Assembly: GCA_028583415.1 (NCBI GenBank) | Contig: CM053267.1 | Location: 18,979,814-19,043,813, forward strand | Origin: Protea cynaroides | Taxonomy: Eukaryota; Streptophyta; Magnoliopsida; Proteales; Proteaceae | Reading direction: 5' to 3' | Length of the DNA stretch: 64,000 nt | In this document: piece after piece, positions 1-14,200 of the stretch | Position numbering within the stretch: the first letter of the stretch is position 1 | Layout of the letters: each line of letters starts with the position of its first letter | The notes under the pieces: model-generated | What the model was told of the DNA's origin: nothing | Databases searched by the model: none | What the model saw: the letters and a program-made list of their open reading frames with translations, nothing else | Program-made: the position numbers and the translations under genes

Positions 1-97
1 CCTTGATGAAGCCATGTCATCTGAATATTCTCTGAATGATTGTCTATCACCACTTAGCATGGACCGTCCATGTGCCCGTAATAAGGGATGCTCTGGA
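1..97 (-). CDS. Raf-like gene coding exon 7 (continues off left edge)
   Basis: On the minus strand this exon follows a pyrimidine/AG acceptor (TTTACAG, plus positions 98-104) and reads without a stop to the window edge: one base completing a Ser codon, then 32 codons beginning PEHPLLRAHGRSMLSGDRQ and ending in DDMASSR. The GRSMLSGDR-SFREY block is the linker between the EDR1 domain and the kinase domain in this Raf-like group, as I remember it. Its phase accepts exactly the two bases left by exon 9629-9718. The kinase-domain exons should lie further left. Confidence 0.85.
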
Positions 98-301
98 CTG
101 TAAAGGGAAATAAATAAATAAATAAGATAAGAAAAGAACTAAGAATTTACAGACCACAAATACACTAGAAATGATTTAACTACACCAATGGGCACATCCA
201 CCATCTTTACATGACCATTGAATAATGTTTCTTACTTGCTTGGATAATTAACTTTTCACCACAGATAGGCCCACAAGAGAGTATTCTTCAGAAAGAGAGA
301 G

Positions 302-354
<53 letters not shown>

Positions 355-3300
355 AGACGAAGAGCCGTGAAGAGTACGGAAATGTATATTTTTTGCAGAA
401 GAAACAAATGTTAAAATCACAAGGGAAGACTGAAGAGTGGATGGATATCAGCAACAACGCCAAAGATATCAAAGTTCAAAGGCTATAAAATAGCAGACCA
501 GAACAGAGCATATGGAGTGACACTTAGACCCTGTTCGTTTCTTTGTAAAAATTTTCCATACAAATGATATTTTATATGAATACTTTCCATGTAAAATTTC
601 CTACTTTTTCAATGCATTTCTTTGCATTTTACGTCAAAACAAACAAAGGAACATTCTATTTTACAGGAAAATTTTCAATTTCCATCATTTTATATGGAAA
701 CAAATGGAGCCTTATCGTACGATTATATATATACAGAGGAACTGTTAATGAAGATTTTTTTAATCATTCACTTATTCATTTTGGCTGTCAATTATATAAC
801 AGACATTAAGGAGGTAGCTTGATGAAACTGAAAGTATGCAACCAATGGTGTTTAATCATAATTTGTCCATGAGCATCAGAGATTGTGAAACATCCTATGC
901 CATCTTCGTTATTCATTTTGGCTGTCAATTATATAACAGACATTAATGAGGTAGCTTGATGAAACTGAAAGTAAGCAACCAATGGTGTTTAATCATAATT
1001 TGTCCATGAGCATCAGAGATTGTGAAATTTCCTATGCCATCTTCTACAGATTCTTAAAGATATTGTTTTGACCAGTCCTCAGCTGTACTTCTAGAATTAT
1101 TTCATCCAGAGTTTATACATAAAAACAGATAATCAGTCATACTGACTGCAGAATAGAATACATATTTGAAACTAAACAAGCATAACTATATGTGTGATTG
1201 TATATATATCATATATCCATTGATGTAACCAAGGTGTTAAGATGACAAATTGTCCATGTGGTAGCCTGATGCACCAACTGTTTATAAACTTATAATGATA
1301 ACTTGTCTATGCTTATCAAAAGAATCTCAGTCCTTTTTACATATAAATTCCAGTACTTCGGTCTTTTTTACATTCTTTCCTTTTCAGAGAATTCTGCTAC
1401 TCTTTGAGAGAACATGCAGAAAATTTCTTTCCTTTCAAGTGAGATTAAAGGGCAATTGTTAGATTTGAGGACCTTAAAAATGGAGTCTCTTCAGTTAGTG
1501 TCATCTTATATGGTAGTCAGGGTAAGTCTCTTCAGTTCATTTAGGTTGAGACTATCTTCTACTGAGAAGACAACAGGCCCCTTTAATTGATCACCAAATT
1601 GATGGTTTTATGTGTAACATAGGTGTTTCCCAATAAGATACCTAACCTCCCAAACAATTTGATGAATGATAACTTGTCTTTGCCTTTGCCTTCAATTCTG
1701 TGGTGATTCAGAATACGATTCTTTGGTGATTCAGTAGGTTAGATTGGTGGTGATTCAGTAGATTAGATTGGGTGGTGATTCCAGAAATTCATATCCCTTC
1801 TTTTCTTATATTCTCCTTTTCTACCATCCAGTCAAGTACTGAAACTTTCCCTTTACATTCTGCAAATGTTTCTTTTTGTTCTTTTAATTAGTTATCATTC
1901 TATTGGCTGTGTTTCTGAATCTTAAACTTCATATTTCAACTCGTTGAATTATTGCTAAGACCTGTTTTCAGATTCAGTTTCCAAGATTCAATTTTCACAT
2001 CAATTACCAGGAATCCTTCTCACATTAGGGCTTTCTGAAATTTTCGATTTCGAATTTGATTTGAAGTAATAATTTATGTTTGCTGTTATAGTTTCAGACC
2101 ACTATTTATTTTCAGATATTGTTTACTGAATGGAAGTCTTATACCCTCATATCAAATTCTGCTCTTAGCTACATTTTCTAGAACCCAACTTCAAGAAGGA
2201 TTCTTCAGCATCTCAGAATCAGACCATCGGATTCTGGTCAGATTTTCACCCGTCATTCATCAGATCATAACTAGCCTTCAACCAGCATATGAAGTACTAG
2301 TGGTCACAGCAACAAGGCGACCAAAAGATTGGAAGTTCGCCAGGCCCAAGGCAACCAACGTGCCCGCCTAGGCACCCAAGGCAGCCTACTTTCCAAGGCA
2401 CCAGCAAGAAGCCTGGTTGCCTAGGTGACGCCTTGACAACAATTTATGAACCCAATCTGAACTTACGATTTTATGATACTTAATTCCTCCTGAAATCTAA
2501 ATTTGGTTCCTTGTCCTGCGATTCTGTTATCTTTGGATTTTGGTAACCTAGTGAGCTTTAGGTGACCTGAACCCATCATATACATATAACCTTTTGAAAT
2601 TCCTAATTAGACTCATAAAAAGACACCTAATCACTCTGCCACACAAACCTGCCTTAATAGACTCAAAACAGAACCCTAGCAAGCTAACACATATCCTAAT
2701 CTAAATTAAACACTTAGGAACATAGAGCCATAGGGGCAGTAAGCAGCAGTTAAATCATTGGGAGGCTTACTATCCTTTTATTTTTAGTGTATCTAATAAT
2801 AAGATTTAAACCCAGTTTTTATACACGGCCATGCATCAGGCTGTTCATTAATCAGGAAAGGGTAAATTTGGTATGATACATTGTCCATCTATTCCCATCC
2901 GACAGTGGAAACAACAGCCGTGAACATGCACGGCCGTGCACAAAACCATTTGCCATAAAATTTTATACTTATTTTGTGACCCTTTGTTCGCTTGTTCAAA
3001 AATAAGAAGGGGGCTAGGGCACAGGAGAACCATCGCCTCATAACGGTTTATCCTCGTTCACTTCAGCCTAGATCACCTTTGGCCTTGACTTTCTCCTTTA
3101 CAAAAGTGAATAGCAGCAATGACCATGTTCCTAAATAGGGATGTATATGGAGTGAATGATGGATGCACCAGTATCCAGATTAGAATCCATTTAGCTTATG
3201 CTGCTGTCCAAATTCAATTCAATATCTGACTGATTCTTCATCTAATTACCCATTTTTTAATCCGACAAAGATTTGGATATCTAAACTCAAACCTGATAAT

Positions 3301-6300
3301 ATCTGATAAATATTTTATATGGCACAAATACTGATAGAAATTACCTAAAATATAGTCTGTATTCAACAAATATAAAGAAACACAGGATATATTATAGACG
3401 TATCAAGCATGAATTACTGAAATTATTAAATAATTATCAACAAACTTAAATTAGAATAGGAGTGTATATATCAATATCCGAAACCGTAATCAATTATCAC
3501 GTGAATACCAAAAAGTACCTGAATTCGTATCTGGAATCCGATTATCCATTAAATATCCAAATAAATGCATACAAATCCAGATTTTCAACTGTCCATCTAC
3601 ATCTATGTTTCTAAGCAATACTATGTATTATCAATAAATATTAATTTTCCAACTTCTTAAACAGTTAAACTACCAAACCTTCTTTTGCGTCCATAGTTAT
3701 AATACAATACAAACCTCATAAACTACCTGCAAACAATCTTAAGCCTGCAGCGACAAGTGCAAAACATAGTGTTGTAAGTAATGAACTGATTCACGGTTCG
3801 GTTCAATTTAAGTGGATCTGTTTAGGATAAGAAGATAAGAATGACAACTCATGTACATACATTTAACATGTCTTAAATGTATAATATGTGTGCTGGGACA
3901 GCTTTATATACACACATTTAACATGTGTTAAATGTGTAATGTGTATGCTAGGTCAGCTCTACCTACTTTCTTTATTTACCTCATTATAGTTGATTACTTG
4001 ATTATAAATAAAGGCATTTGGGGGTGAGATAGATCAACTCACTCATTCATTCTCAATCTCTAATTCAACTTGGTATCAAAACCACCTCTCAAGAGAACCT
4101 AACCGCAATCCACCTCTCCCCTCCCTTCTTTCTTCTCCTTGCCACAAGGCTCCTTTCTCAAGAGAACCTGAACGCAAGGTGTATCTGACCCCTTCTCTCT
4201 TTACCGCATCCTGTAAATCCTCCTTCTCTTTTTTTTAACCCCTAACCCATTATTAGGGCTGCAATTTAAGAGGATGTCATAAATTGACAAAGTTGCAGGC
4301 CTTTTTTTCCTCTTGAAAACAAAAAAACAAAAAAAAAAAAAACTAAATTTATCACAGAGACGGGAAAATTTCTCAGCCAGCATATGCCACAAGCCATTCT
4401 AGGGTTTTTATTTGCTGCGATTTGTCCTTTTTTGTTGAGAAATATTAATTCTCTATGGCGAGCAACCTCTCATGGACCAAGCACCATCGGTGGCAACCTC
4501 TTCTTGGAATTTTTTTTCCATCTCAGTGCAGCCCATACTTGCAGAATCCTTCTTCTGAAAAAAAAAAAAAAAAACAAAACGAAACTTTGTGTCTAATCAT
4601 CATTCCAACACAGGTATTCCTCTTTGTTGGATTTTTTTTCAGAATTGATATGGGAAGAATCGATTCCTATTTTTCCATGATCATGGTTGTTGAGTGCATT
4701 GAATTCTGAATTCTCAGATTTTGCGGTGTCGTTTTTTTTTTCACTGAGAAATATCTGAGTTGTTACATTAGTGGCATCTATTATTACATCATATCTCGAT
4801 TATCTGATGCTACTTCCTCTGAGGTACCAAAATTGGAATTGACTATCATTGCTTTAAATCATATGAAATTGAATGGGACCAATTATCTTATGTGGTCCAA
4901 GACAACCTATATGACCATTGCTGCCAGAGGACTCCTTGCATATATTAATGGTGCGCTTACAGCACCCGACCCAAGTGATAAATTTTACAATAAATGGGTC
5001 TCTGAGAATTCAATTGTGATGACCTACCTTATTCGATCTATGGAACCAAAGATAGGTCGGGGTTACGTGTTACTACCTGATGCTGCCCATATTTGGACTG
5101 CTGCTAAGGAGTCTTACTCACAATTAGGAAATTACTCCATCATATTTGACTTACATATCAAAATTGGGTCCCTGAAACAGAAGGAACTTTCTGTGGCTGA
5201 CTACTATTCAAAACTCCGAAGCTTGTGGCAAGACCTAAACTACTATGACACCTTCACAGCTGCTTGCGCAATGGATGTTGCTGCTATGAAAAGTGCTAAG
5301 GACAAACTCAGAGTTTATACATTCTTAGCTGGTTTAAACTCTGACTTTGATCACGTCCACTCACAAATTCAGAACTGTGAGCATCTCCCAACTTTGGAGC
5401 AGACTAATACAATTTCACAAATGAGGACTTACGGCGTATCTCAATGATGCATGTTGAGTGATTCGCGCTTTACTCTACACAGCCTTCAGCACACTATTCT
5501 TCTCCTAAGGAACCTATTCATTATACTCACTGTGGTAAGGAGCGTCACACTAAAGACACCTGCTGGAATTTACATGGGAAACCCCCAGATTTTGAAGCCA
5601 AGAGACGGGAGAAAAAGTCTAAGTTTGGGAAAATTCCACAAGCACATGCTGCACATCAGACGGAAACTTGTGAACAGCCCGGACCTCCAACTGTTGTATC
5701 TTCTGTGCTCACTTCTGAAGAACTTCAGGCTTTCAGGAATCTTCTACGATCTACTGCTGCCACCACTAGTCATCAGTCAGCTTTAGGGCCATCAGGTTCA
5801 TTCTCTGCTCGGTCAGGTACATCCTATGCTAGTCAATGTGCTTCCAATATCACCCATCCATGGGTAATTGATACTGGAGCCACTGATCACATGACAGGTT
5901 CTTCCTCTTCATTTATTCTGTATTCTCCCTCCTCTAGGCAGGATACAGTCCGAGTTGCAGATGGGACTCTTTCTCCTATTTTGGGAAAGGGGTCCGTCCG
6001 TTGCTCCCCAAATCTTACTTTACAGTCTGTGCTTCATGTCCGAATTTTTCTACAAACTTACTTTCTATTAGTAATCTTACAAAATCCTTGAACTGTAAAG
6101 TTACTTTTTTCCCTTCTTATTGTGTTTTTCAGGATTTGAAAAACGGGAAGACGATTGGACATGGTAGAATACATGGTGGCCTCTACCTTCTTGCAGATGG
6201 TCCTTCATCACCAATAACATATCAGCCTCCACTCATTACCCAACCAACCCCGCACTCTCTTTACTCTACTATCAGTACTTTACAACAGTGGCACCGTCGT

Positions 6301-9300
6301 TTAGGGCATCCTTCCACTGTTGTGTTATCTTAGTTATTTCTTTTTTTATTTAATCAATATAATCAGGACGAGTTATTATGTGAAGCCAGTATTCTGGCTA
6401 AACAGGCAAGTACCTCCTATAAACCTACTTATATTAGGAGCACTGGTATTTTTGACTTGGTTGATTCAGATGTTTGGGGTCCTGCTCGGGTTTCTTCTAC
6501 TTCTGGTCACCAATGGTTTGTCATATTCATTGACTATCACACCCGTACCACTTGGGTTTTTGATGCAAAACAAGAGTGATGTTTTCTCATGCTTCCGTCA
6601 GTTTCACAAAATGGTACAAACCCAATTTCATGCTTCACTAAAAATACTTCGAAGTGAAAATGGTCGGGAATACTTAGAAGGTCATTTTCAGCAATATTTA
6701 CTGGATCACGGCATCATTCATCAGACAAGCTACGTTGACACACCAGCACAAAATGGGGTGGCTGAAAGAAAAAACCGTCATTTCCTTGAGACAGCCCGCG
6801 CTTTAATGATGGATGCTCATGTTCCTGCACATTATTGGGGCGATGCAGTCCTCACAACCACATCCTTGATCAATCGGCTTCCATCTCGCCTTTTTCTAAA
6901 AAAGGCACCACTAGAGCTGTTACTTGGCGATTCCTCCTTCCCGCTGCCACCTAAGGTGTTCGGTTGTGTGTGTTACGCACGCAATCATCACCTACATAGC
7001 AAACTGGAGGCACGAAATCTACGGTGTATTTTCTTGGGCTATCCGGCAACTCAAAAAGGATATAGATGCTATCATCCTCCTTCTCGCCGGATGATCATCA
7101 CAAGGGATGTTATTTTTCATAAGAGTTTAATGTATTACCAGTCCCATCTTCAGGGGGAGCCTGTACCAGTTGAAGCCGAAGATGTGCCTTTACTTATATC
7201 AACATCTCCTGAGGAAGTAAGGGTACAAAATTGTGTTGACTCAGACAACTCAAGTTCACCAAGTAAAAATGATGAAATACCAGAACCTCTTCCTACACCA
7301 GAGTCTCCAAAACCTCTTCCTACACTAGAGTTTTCATCCACTCCTGTCGTACCTAACCAATCTAATCCTAGCCCTAAGCCGTTGCAAGTATATAGCCGTG
7401 CCAAAAGCAACCATGGACGAGCCACTACCATCAATGCAACTACTCCACATGTCCCTTCGTCAGCCCAGGATCCAGATACTGAGGAGCCCACAGGTAAAGA
7501 GCTTCTAGACTCTGCTTCTGATCTCCCTATTACCCTTAGAAAGGGTACTAGGACTTGCACTCTTCATCCCATCTCTAATTTTGTTTTGTATAATTCGTTA
7601 TCTCCTTCCTATCATGCTTTTGTGTCCTCTCTCTCTCTCTTCTGGGTCCATTCCTCAAAGATGGCAGGATGCAATTACTGATGAGCGATGGAAAGCAGCA
7701 ATGGAAGAAGAAATGAGAGCACTAAAGAAAAATAACACACGGGAGCTTGCTTCACTCCCTACAGGGAGGAGGCCAATAGGGTGCAAATGGGTGTTCACCA
7801 TCAAACAGAAGGCAGATGGGACAACAGACCGTTACAAAGCAAGGCTAGTAGCTCGGGGATACACTCAGACATACGGGATCGATTATCAGGAGACTTTTGC
7901 CCCAGTTGCAAAAATGACTACTGTCCGAATTATCTTAGCATGTGCTGTGCATCACCATTGGGATCTCCAACAGCTAGATGTGAAGAATGCGTTCTTACAC
8001 GGGGAGCTGACTGAGAAGGTTTACATGGATTATCCACCTGGCCTCACAAACCATATTAGTAATGACAAGGTGTGTAAATTGAAGCGTGCATTGTATGGAT
8101 TGAAACAGTCTCCCAGAGCATGGTTTGGAAGGTTTCACAGGGCCACGATAGGATTCAACTACATTCAAAGTAACGCGGATCATATTCTGTTTATGAAGCA
8201 CTCTGGTGGGACTATTACAGCACTACTGGTGTATGTTGATGACATCATAGTTACAGGAAATAATGATGCTGAAATCACGAAGTTAAAGGTATTCTTGGGA
8301 CAGGAGTTTGAGATAAAAGATCTAGGAAAGTTAAGGTATTTTCTTGGGATAGAGGTAGCCCGATCTTCTAAAGGGATCTTTTTATCTCAAAGAAAATATG
8401 TTTTAGATCTCTTAACAGAGACTGGTATGCTTGGTTGCAGTTCGTGTAATACTCCATTAGACCCTAACACTAAAATCAAGGAAAAAGATGGTGCACCAGT
8501 CGATAAGGGAAGGTATCAGCGTTTAGTTGGAAGGTTGATTTACTTGTCTCATACTCGCCCAGACATCACCTTTGTAGTCAGTCTGGTGAGTCATTTCATG
8601 CATGATCCCTACACCAAACATATGGAAACTGTTTACAGGATATTGCATTATCTCAAGGCAGCTCCAGGGAAAGGGATGTTGTTAACTCCAAATGATCACT
8701 TAAAAATAGAAGGTTATACTGATGCTGATTGGACTGGAAGTCCAGATAGGAAGTCCATATCTAGTTATTGCACATTTGTGGGGGGGCAACCTAGTCACAT
8801 GGCATAGCAAGAAGCAGAATGTGGTTGTCAAATCCAGTGCAGAAGCAGAGTTTAGAGTTATAGCCCAAGGCATATGTGAGCTTTTATGGTTACAAAACTT
8901 GTTGAAGGATTTGCAGATTCAATATTCTCAGCATATGACTTTATGTAGTGATAATAAAGCAGTCATCTGCATTGCTCATGACCCCATACAACATGACCGA
9001 ACTAAGCATGTGGAGATAGATCGGCATTTCATAAAAAGAAATTGGAAAGTGGTCAAATTAAGATTCCTTTTGTCAAATCAACTGACCAGCTTGCAGACAT
9101 CTTCACCAAAGGACTACCTCAAAAACAATTTCATGTCATTTTGTCCAAGTTGGGCATGCATGACATATATGCACCAACTTGAGGGGGGCGTGTTGTAAGT
9201 AATGAATTGATTCACGGTTCGGTTCAATTTAAGTGGATCTGTTTAGGATAAGAAGATAAGAATGACAACTCATGTACATACATTTAACATGTGTGACATG

Positions 9301-11183
9301 TTAAATGTGTAAAGTGTGTTGGGACAGCTTTATGTACACACATTTAACATGTGTTAAATGTGTAATGTGTGTGCTATGTCAGCTCTACCTACTTTCTTTA
9401 TTTACCTCATTATAGTTGATTATAAATAAAGGCATTTGGGGGTGAGGTAGATCAACTCACTCATTCATTCTCAATCTCTGATTCAACACATAGCAACAAA
9501 AATATTGACATAAAATATAGCAAAGCCAATGTAAAATATAAATTAAGCTGGTAATGATACCAATTCAAGCATGATGCAATTTCATTGCTATAACAATCCA
9601 AAGCAAGTAGCCATTCAAAGAATAAAACCTTGAACTAGCTGTTCGTTGTTCAGCAATGACTTTCTTCCGACTACGTCGCCAAAATGCATTTGCAATGTTG
9701 GGTTCACTATGTGATAAACTGAAAGCAACACATCAAAACACTTCAACTTTTAACATTTCATAATAGAATAAAGATTCAAGCATTAAAGTGGAACAATGGT
9801 TTGAAATTTTTCAAGGAATTTCTGAAGAAAAATACTCCTCTGTATAGGCACAGAAGTTCTAAGCCCTGAGGTTCCAACAATCAGCCTAATTCTAATCTAA
9901 TACACAAAGCACAGTAAAGCATCAATATATGCATAAACTATAGATATATTGAATAATGAAATATACAAATCCTATTTAACAGTCAAAGGCATCTTGTAAG
10001 TATGCTCACTGGGGAAAATCAATTACTTAAAAACAAGAGCATTAAATTTTTTTTTCCTTTTTTGAGTGGGGCTACTAAGAGGGGAACTGTAAGAAATGAG
10101 GAATTTAAGCATCTTAACTATGTCTGCTGTAATTATTGCACAAAAATAATAATTTTGACCAAGGATTAAAGTATCGTGTATCGGTAGCATATCAGTCGGG
10201 CGATTTTAATAGACATATCGTACATAGTTTAAAATCTCAACAAGATCTCGTTAAGATCTCGGAATTCTCGAAGATCTCGAGTGGCTTGAGACGAGACAGA
10301 GGGTCGATACTGGTCTTGACCAGTTCTCAACCCTATCTCAACTCATCTTGAATGGTCTCGACATTTTCGACCATTTCTCAATATTTTCGACTATTTCTCA
10401 ACATTTTCGACCAGTTCTCGACTGTTCTCGACATAATGTATGAACTATGAATTATGATTGTATGGTCTATTTGACTACTTTGGGTTTTTAACTATGACAA
10501 TTAACTAATTAAGTGTTATTACGTTTATTCTTTTCTTTAAATATAATGTTACTGGCTCATTTAATCTTCTTTGATCCTCTACTAGTGTAACATTATGTAA
10601 AATAGTCAATATTACCTTAAGTTTACATTTGAACTTCAGATTGACACTGTCAAACATGGGTGTAAACCCAAACAACCACCATGTGTGATTATTTTTACAG
10701 TTTTATGGTTTAAATATGTTTATATATGGTAAAATAGGGTTTCCCTAGAGTATCAGACCTTAAATTGATCATTAGGGTCGAAACACACATTTTAAGCCTT
10801 CGCGGCTTTTGTGCAGTGTCTCACCGAGATCTCGGTTTCTCAGAGGGTTAAGATACCCTCGAGACTTGAGATTTTGAACCTAGGTATCGTATTGTGGATA
10901 CAGTGGATACACTAGGATAGAACATACAATAGAATCAAAAGGGGATCTACATGGCAATTTTTATGAAGATAATAAAAGTGGGATAACCTGTAAAAAGAAA
11001 AAAAAAATTGAAGTTTATGTTTTTTCTCTGTACAAGGCTAAGTGATTTTACTGATTTGTAATTAAAAGGGATGAAACGACAAGGGCGGTACAAACTAAGC
11101 ATGACCACAGGAGAATAGGTCCGGCTTTATAAAACAAGTAGCACATCAGAAAAAGGATCATAAGCAATGTTGATCCAAAAACC

Positions 11184-11214
<31 letters not shown>

Positions 11215-14200
11215 ATAACCAATGCTATGAAAATCTTCTTGCCGTAGAACACATATAAAATAAACAAACAAAATAACACATTAACTGCTCTACCACTTTC
11301 TCAGAAGACAGGATTATAACTGCCATCGATGTGCATTGGTCCCCTCATACCAAACACGTAAAAAGCATATGGTAACAAATTCACAAGGCTAAGACAACTT
11401 AGGCTGAATGTCAAGAACCAACTACTGTCAAGGCAATGGCTCAAGTTGTTCTCCAACACCCAAGATGAAACTAACCCTGCAACATGACTTAGGCATCACC
11501 TTCCATTCAAAAATCTTAAGCCATCACCACAATACCGAGAAGCACAGTGATGGCAAAGGGGATTCAAGGATGACAATCCTAATTAATTCCCTTTGTTGCA
11601 GGATCTTTCTTTAACCCAACCCAGAAATCAGAATAGAGACTTTACAGAAAATTCGACTTATCTGAGAATCTGACCGTTGGTTGTTCTTCAAACTTGAAGG
11701 AAATGATCTTTAGGATGTACTTGAAGACATATCCAAAGTTGGAGATGATCCGATCACAGATGAGAGAGATGTGATTTTTTGAAAACTACCTATCATCTGA
11801 AAACGGGACTGGTTTAGTTAGAGCTGGTCGATATGATTTTAATCTTTAATCCCACGAGCTTTCGTTGATCAAATCAGCACTTAATGGTATCGCAATTCAG
11901 TATGCAATAATAAGAACTTGAAGGAATCAACAGAAGGACAAAAAAACCATAAAACAAAATATTTCGGTTGAGTCTCACAACCTATGAGACTCAACCAGAA
12001 AATCAGGAGCTAAACTCTCTTCTTTTTTCTGGTCTAAATCTGTCGGCTCTCTTCTTCTTTATCTTATTTATAGACTTAAGAAAGATTACAAAATAAAGAA
12101 GGATTTAGTCATCTTAAAAAAATATCCTAAGATAAATTAAAAGGGAAACTTGCCTTTATAGATTTAGGAAAGTTTTCCAATCTAAAAAAAATATCCTAAG
12201 ATAAATTAAAAAGGAAACTTGCCTTTATAGATTTAGGAAAATTTCCAAAAAAAACAACTTACAAAATATCAATCCATAATTTAACTACTTGCTGACTAAC
12301 TTTAGGAAATAAAATCTAAGAATAATTTAGGAAAGAAATAACAAAAGAAGGAAAATTTCTGCTGTTGGTACTGTTCACGTGAACAGTACCGTGAACACTG
12401 TTCACGTGAACAGTGTGGGTTGGTCTTTGGGTTGGTCCAATGGACCAATACCGACTGGTTCTTTGGACTGACCCATTATCGACTTGAGCTTGGGCCTTGG
12501 GCCTGCTTGGACTGCATCACACAGTTAATCCTACAAGATTCAATATTAGCTCACTTACCCTACAACTCCAAGCCCATGCCATCACTGATGCACATGACAT
12601 GCTGACAGCTAAAACAAACACAAGCCTTGAGCTAAGCAACATCACATTGCCGACCTTCACCAGTGCCCAGTGGATGCCAAGGCCCAAAAGGAGACTCCAT
12701 GGCAACTGCAGCACACTAAATTCTGACCATGGTGACATGGTCTATCCATGATTGACCTGGCTCATTGCACCATGCTGTGCCTTGGAGGGTGACATGGTCT
12801 ATCCATGATTTACCTGGCTTGTTGCACCATGCTGTGCCTTAGAGGGTGACAAGCACACCTCTTCCCCCAAGTGGATGCCAAAACATTGCCCCAGCTCCTT
12901 CCTTCGTGATGTGGTAAAATTTCTACCTTCAGATGTGACCTATGTTGGGTTTCAGAGGAAGATATTCATCATCTGTTCTTTGCTTGTCCGTTCTCCAAAA
13001 GAATCTGGGATAAGTTCATTGAGATGTGCTGGCCAATAAAAAGATCCATTCTTCCCTTTGACAGAGAATGGAAATGGATGGCAAAGAAGTTCAAAGGCCG
13101 CTCTCCATGTTACGCTATCGGCAAAATTCCTTTTTGGGTGACAATTCACCACGTTTGGTTCGAGAGGAACTTTAGATTGTGGACAGCAAAGTTTAGGCTG
13201 CTCTCCATGTTACACTATCGGCAAACTTCTTTTTTGTGCAACAGTTCACTACATTTGGTTTGAGAGGAACTTCAGATTGAGGACAGCAAAGTCTAGATCG
13301 CTCTCCCAGATTTGGAAGGCTATTATATTTGATGTTAGAGGAATTGTGCTACCGATCACAAGTCTTACTTTGGATTCAGTTAGGAATAGATTGATCTGGT
13401 CTTCTCGGAACGTAAACACCTTGTAACAGGGTTAGTTCTGTCAAACTCCCTTTTGTTTTCTGTTGCCTTTTGTAAGAAGTCTGGCTCTATCCTTTGGATA
13501 CCCAGGTTTTCTTTCCCTTTTGGGGGGTTTTTATTCACCCAAAAAAACATTGCAACTCAAATTTAGTAACTATCAAAATTAGAAAATTATAAATTTAGGA
13601 ACTAATAAAATGGAAATTCATAATTGGAAACCAGATTTTAGAAACTTTCGAAAAGTAGAAACATATGCAGAAACAGCAACTAGACAGATATTAAGAATAC
13701 GTTACAGAAATAGCAGTCAGAACCAGAACCAGAATTAGAAAGTCTGAGTCAGAATTAGAAACAAAAGCTGGATAGAAATAGTAACTTATGAAAATTGTAA
13801 CCAGCATAAAACTCAAGAAACAGAAACAAACAAGTAATTGCAAGCCAAAGGAAAAGGTGCGGAAACAAATCAGACAGTAGCTGCTAAATGAATAACTTGA
13901 ATCATGTAGACTGGTTCTGAAACAGAGCAGAAAAGTTAAATCTGAGAACAGAATATTCAACTGATAGAAACATAACTGAGAACCAGATGGCAATGTTGAT
14001 AACGCAGCAACAGGACAGATCAACACTAGCCTAGGGAAAAGTATCGAGTAAAGGAACACAACTAGAAGAAGGATATGTTCACGAGTCCCACCTGAACTGC
14101 AAGGCAGGAACCCCACAACCCCAATCCTGGAATCCCACCAGGACTCCACAGAATACATTGTAGAACAAGGCTGTCTCTCACCGAACTAAGAAAGAAAAGG

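Larger units (their letters stand above)
98..3764. other. Intron of the Raf-like gene, left of the copia insertion
   Basis: No coding exon is recognisable here. The stretch is AT-rich intron carrying a GA microsatellite, a small inverted-repeat element, a 137-bp tandem duplication, a GC-rich CCTAGGCG element and a divergent element with 20-bp inverted ends, each listed separately. At about 1700-1790 a short GGTGATTCAG motif is repeated several times. With the copia element removed, the intron between exons 97 and 9629 would be about 3.8 kb instead of 9.5 kb. Confidence 0.7.
3770..9488 (+). mobile_element. Complete, decayed Ty1/copia retrotransposon
   Basis: The element is bounded by two LTRs (3770-4070, 9191-9488) that start TGTTGTAAG and end TTCAACA in the right copy. 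It is flanked by a perfect 5-bp target duplication CATAG at 3765-3769 and 9489-9493. The domain order gag, protease, integrase, reverse transcriptase, RNase H is that of Ty1/copia. The gag-pol frame is broken by at least six frameshifts and two stops, so it cannot move by itself. It sits in the intron of the Raf-like gene in the opposite orientation, and its right LTR ends only 140 bp from the exon at 9629. Confidence 0.95.

Noticed and set aside
248..472. Minus-strand ORF with a Leu/Ser dipeptide run
   Set aside because: It is produced by the GA microsatellite and has no other protein feature.
7150..7560. 136-codon minus-strand ORF
   Set aside because: It is the shadow of the copia pol spacer on the sense strand; composition and context give no support for a real gene.
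12367..12416. Palindromes as a CRISPR repeat or bacterial terminator
   Set aside because: Only two units, no spacers, and a plant nuclear context; they are simply adjacent palindromes.
13691..14158. 155-codon minus-strand ORF rich in Leu, Phe and Ser
   Set aside because: Low-complexity translation of A/G-rich intron sequence with no domain, no splice context and no leader.
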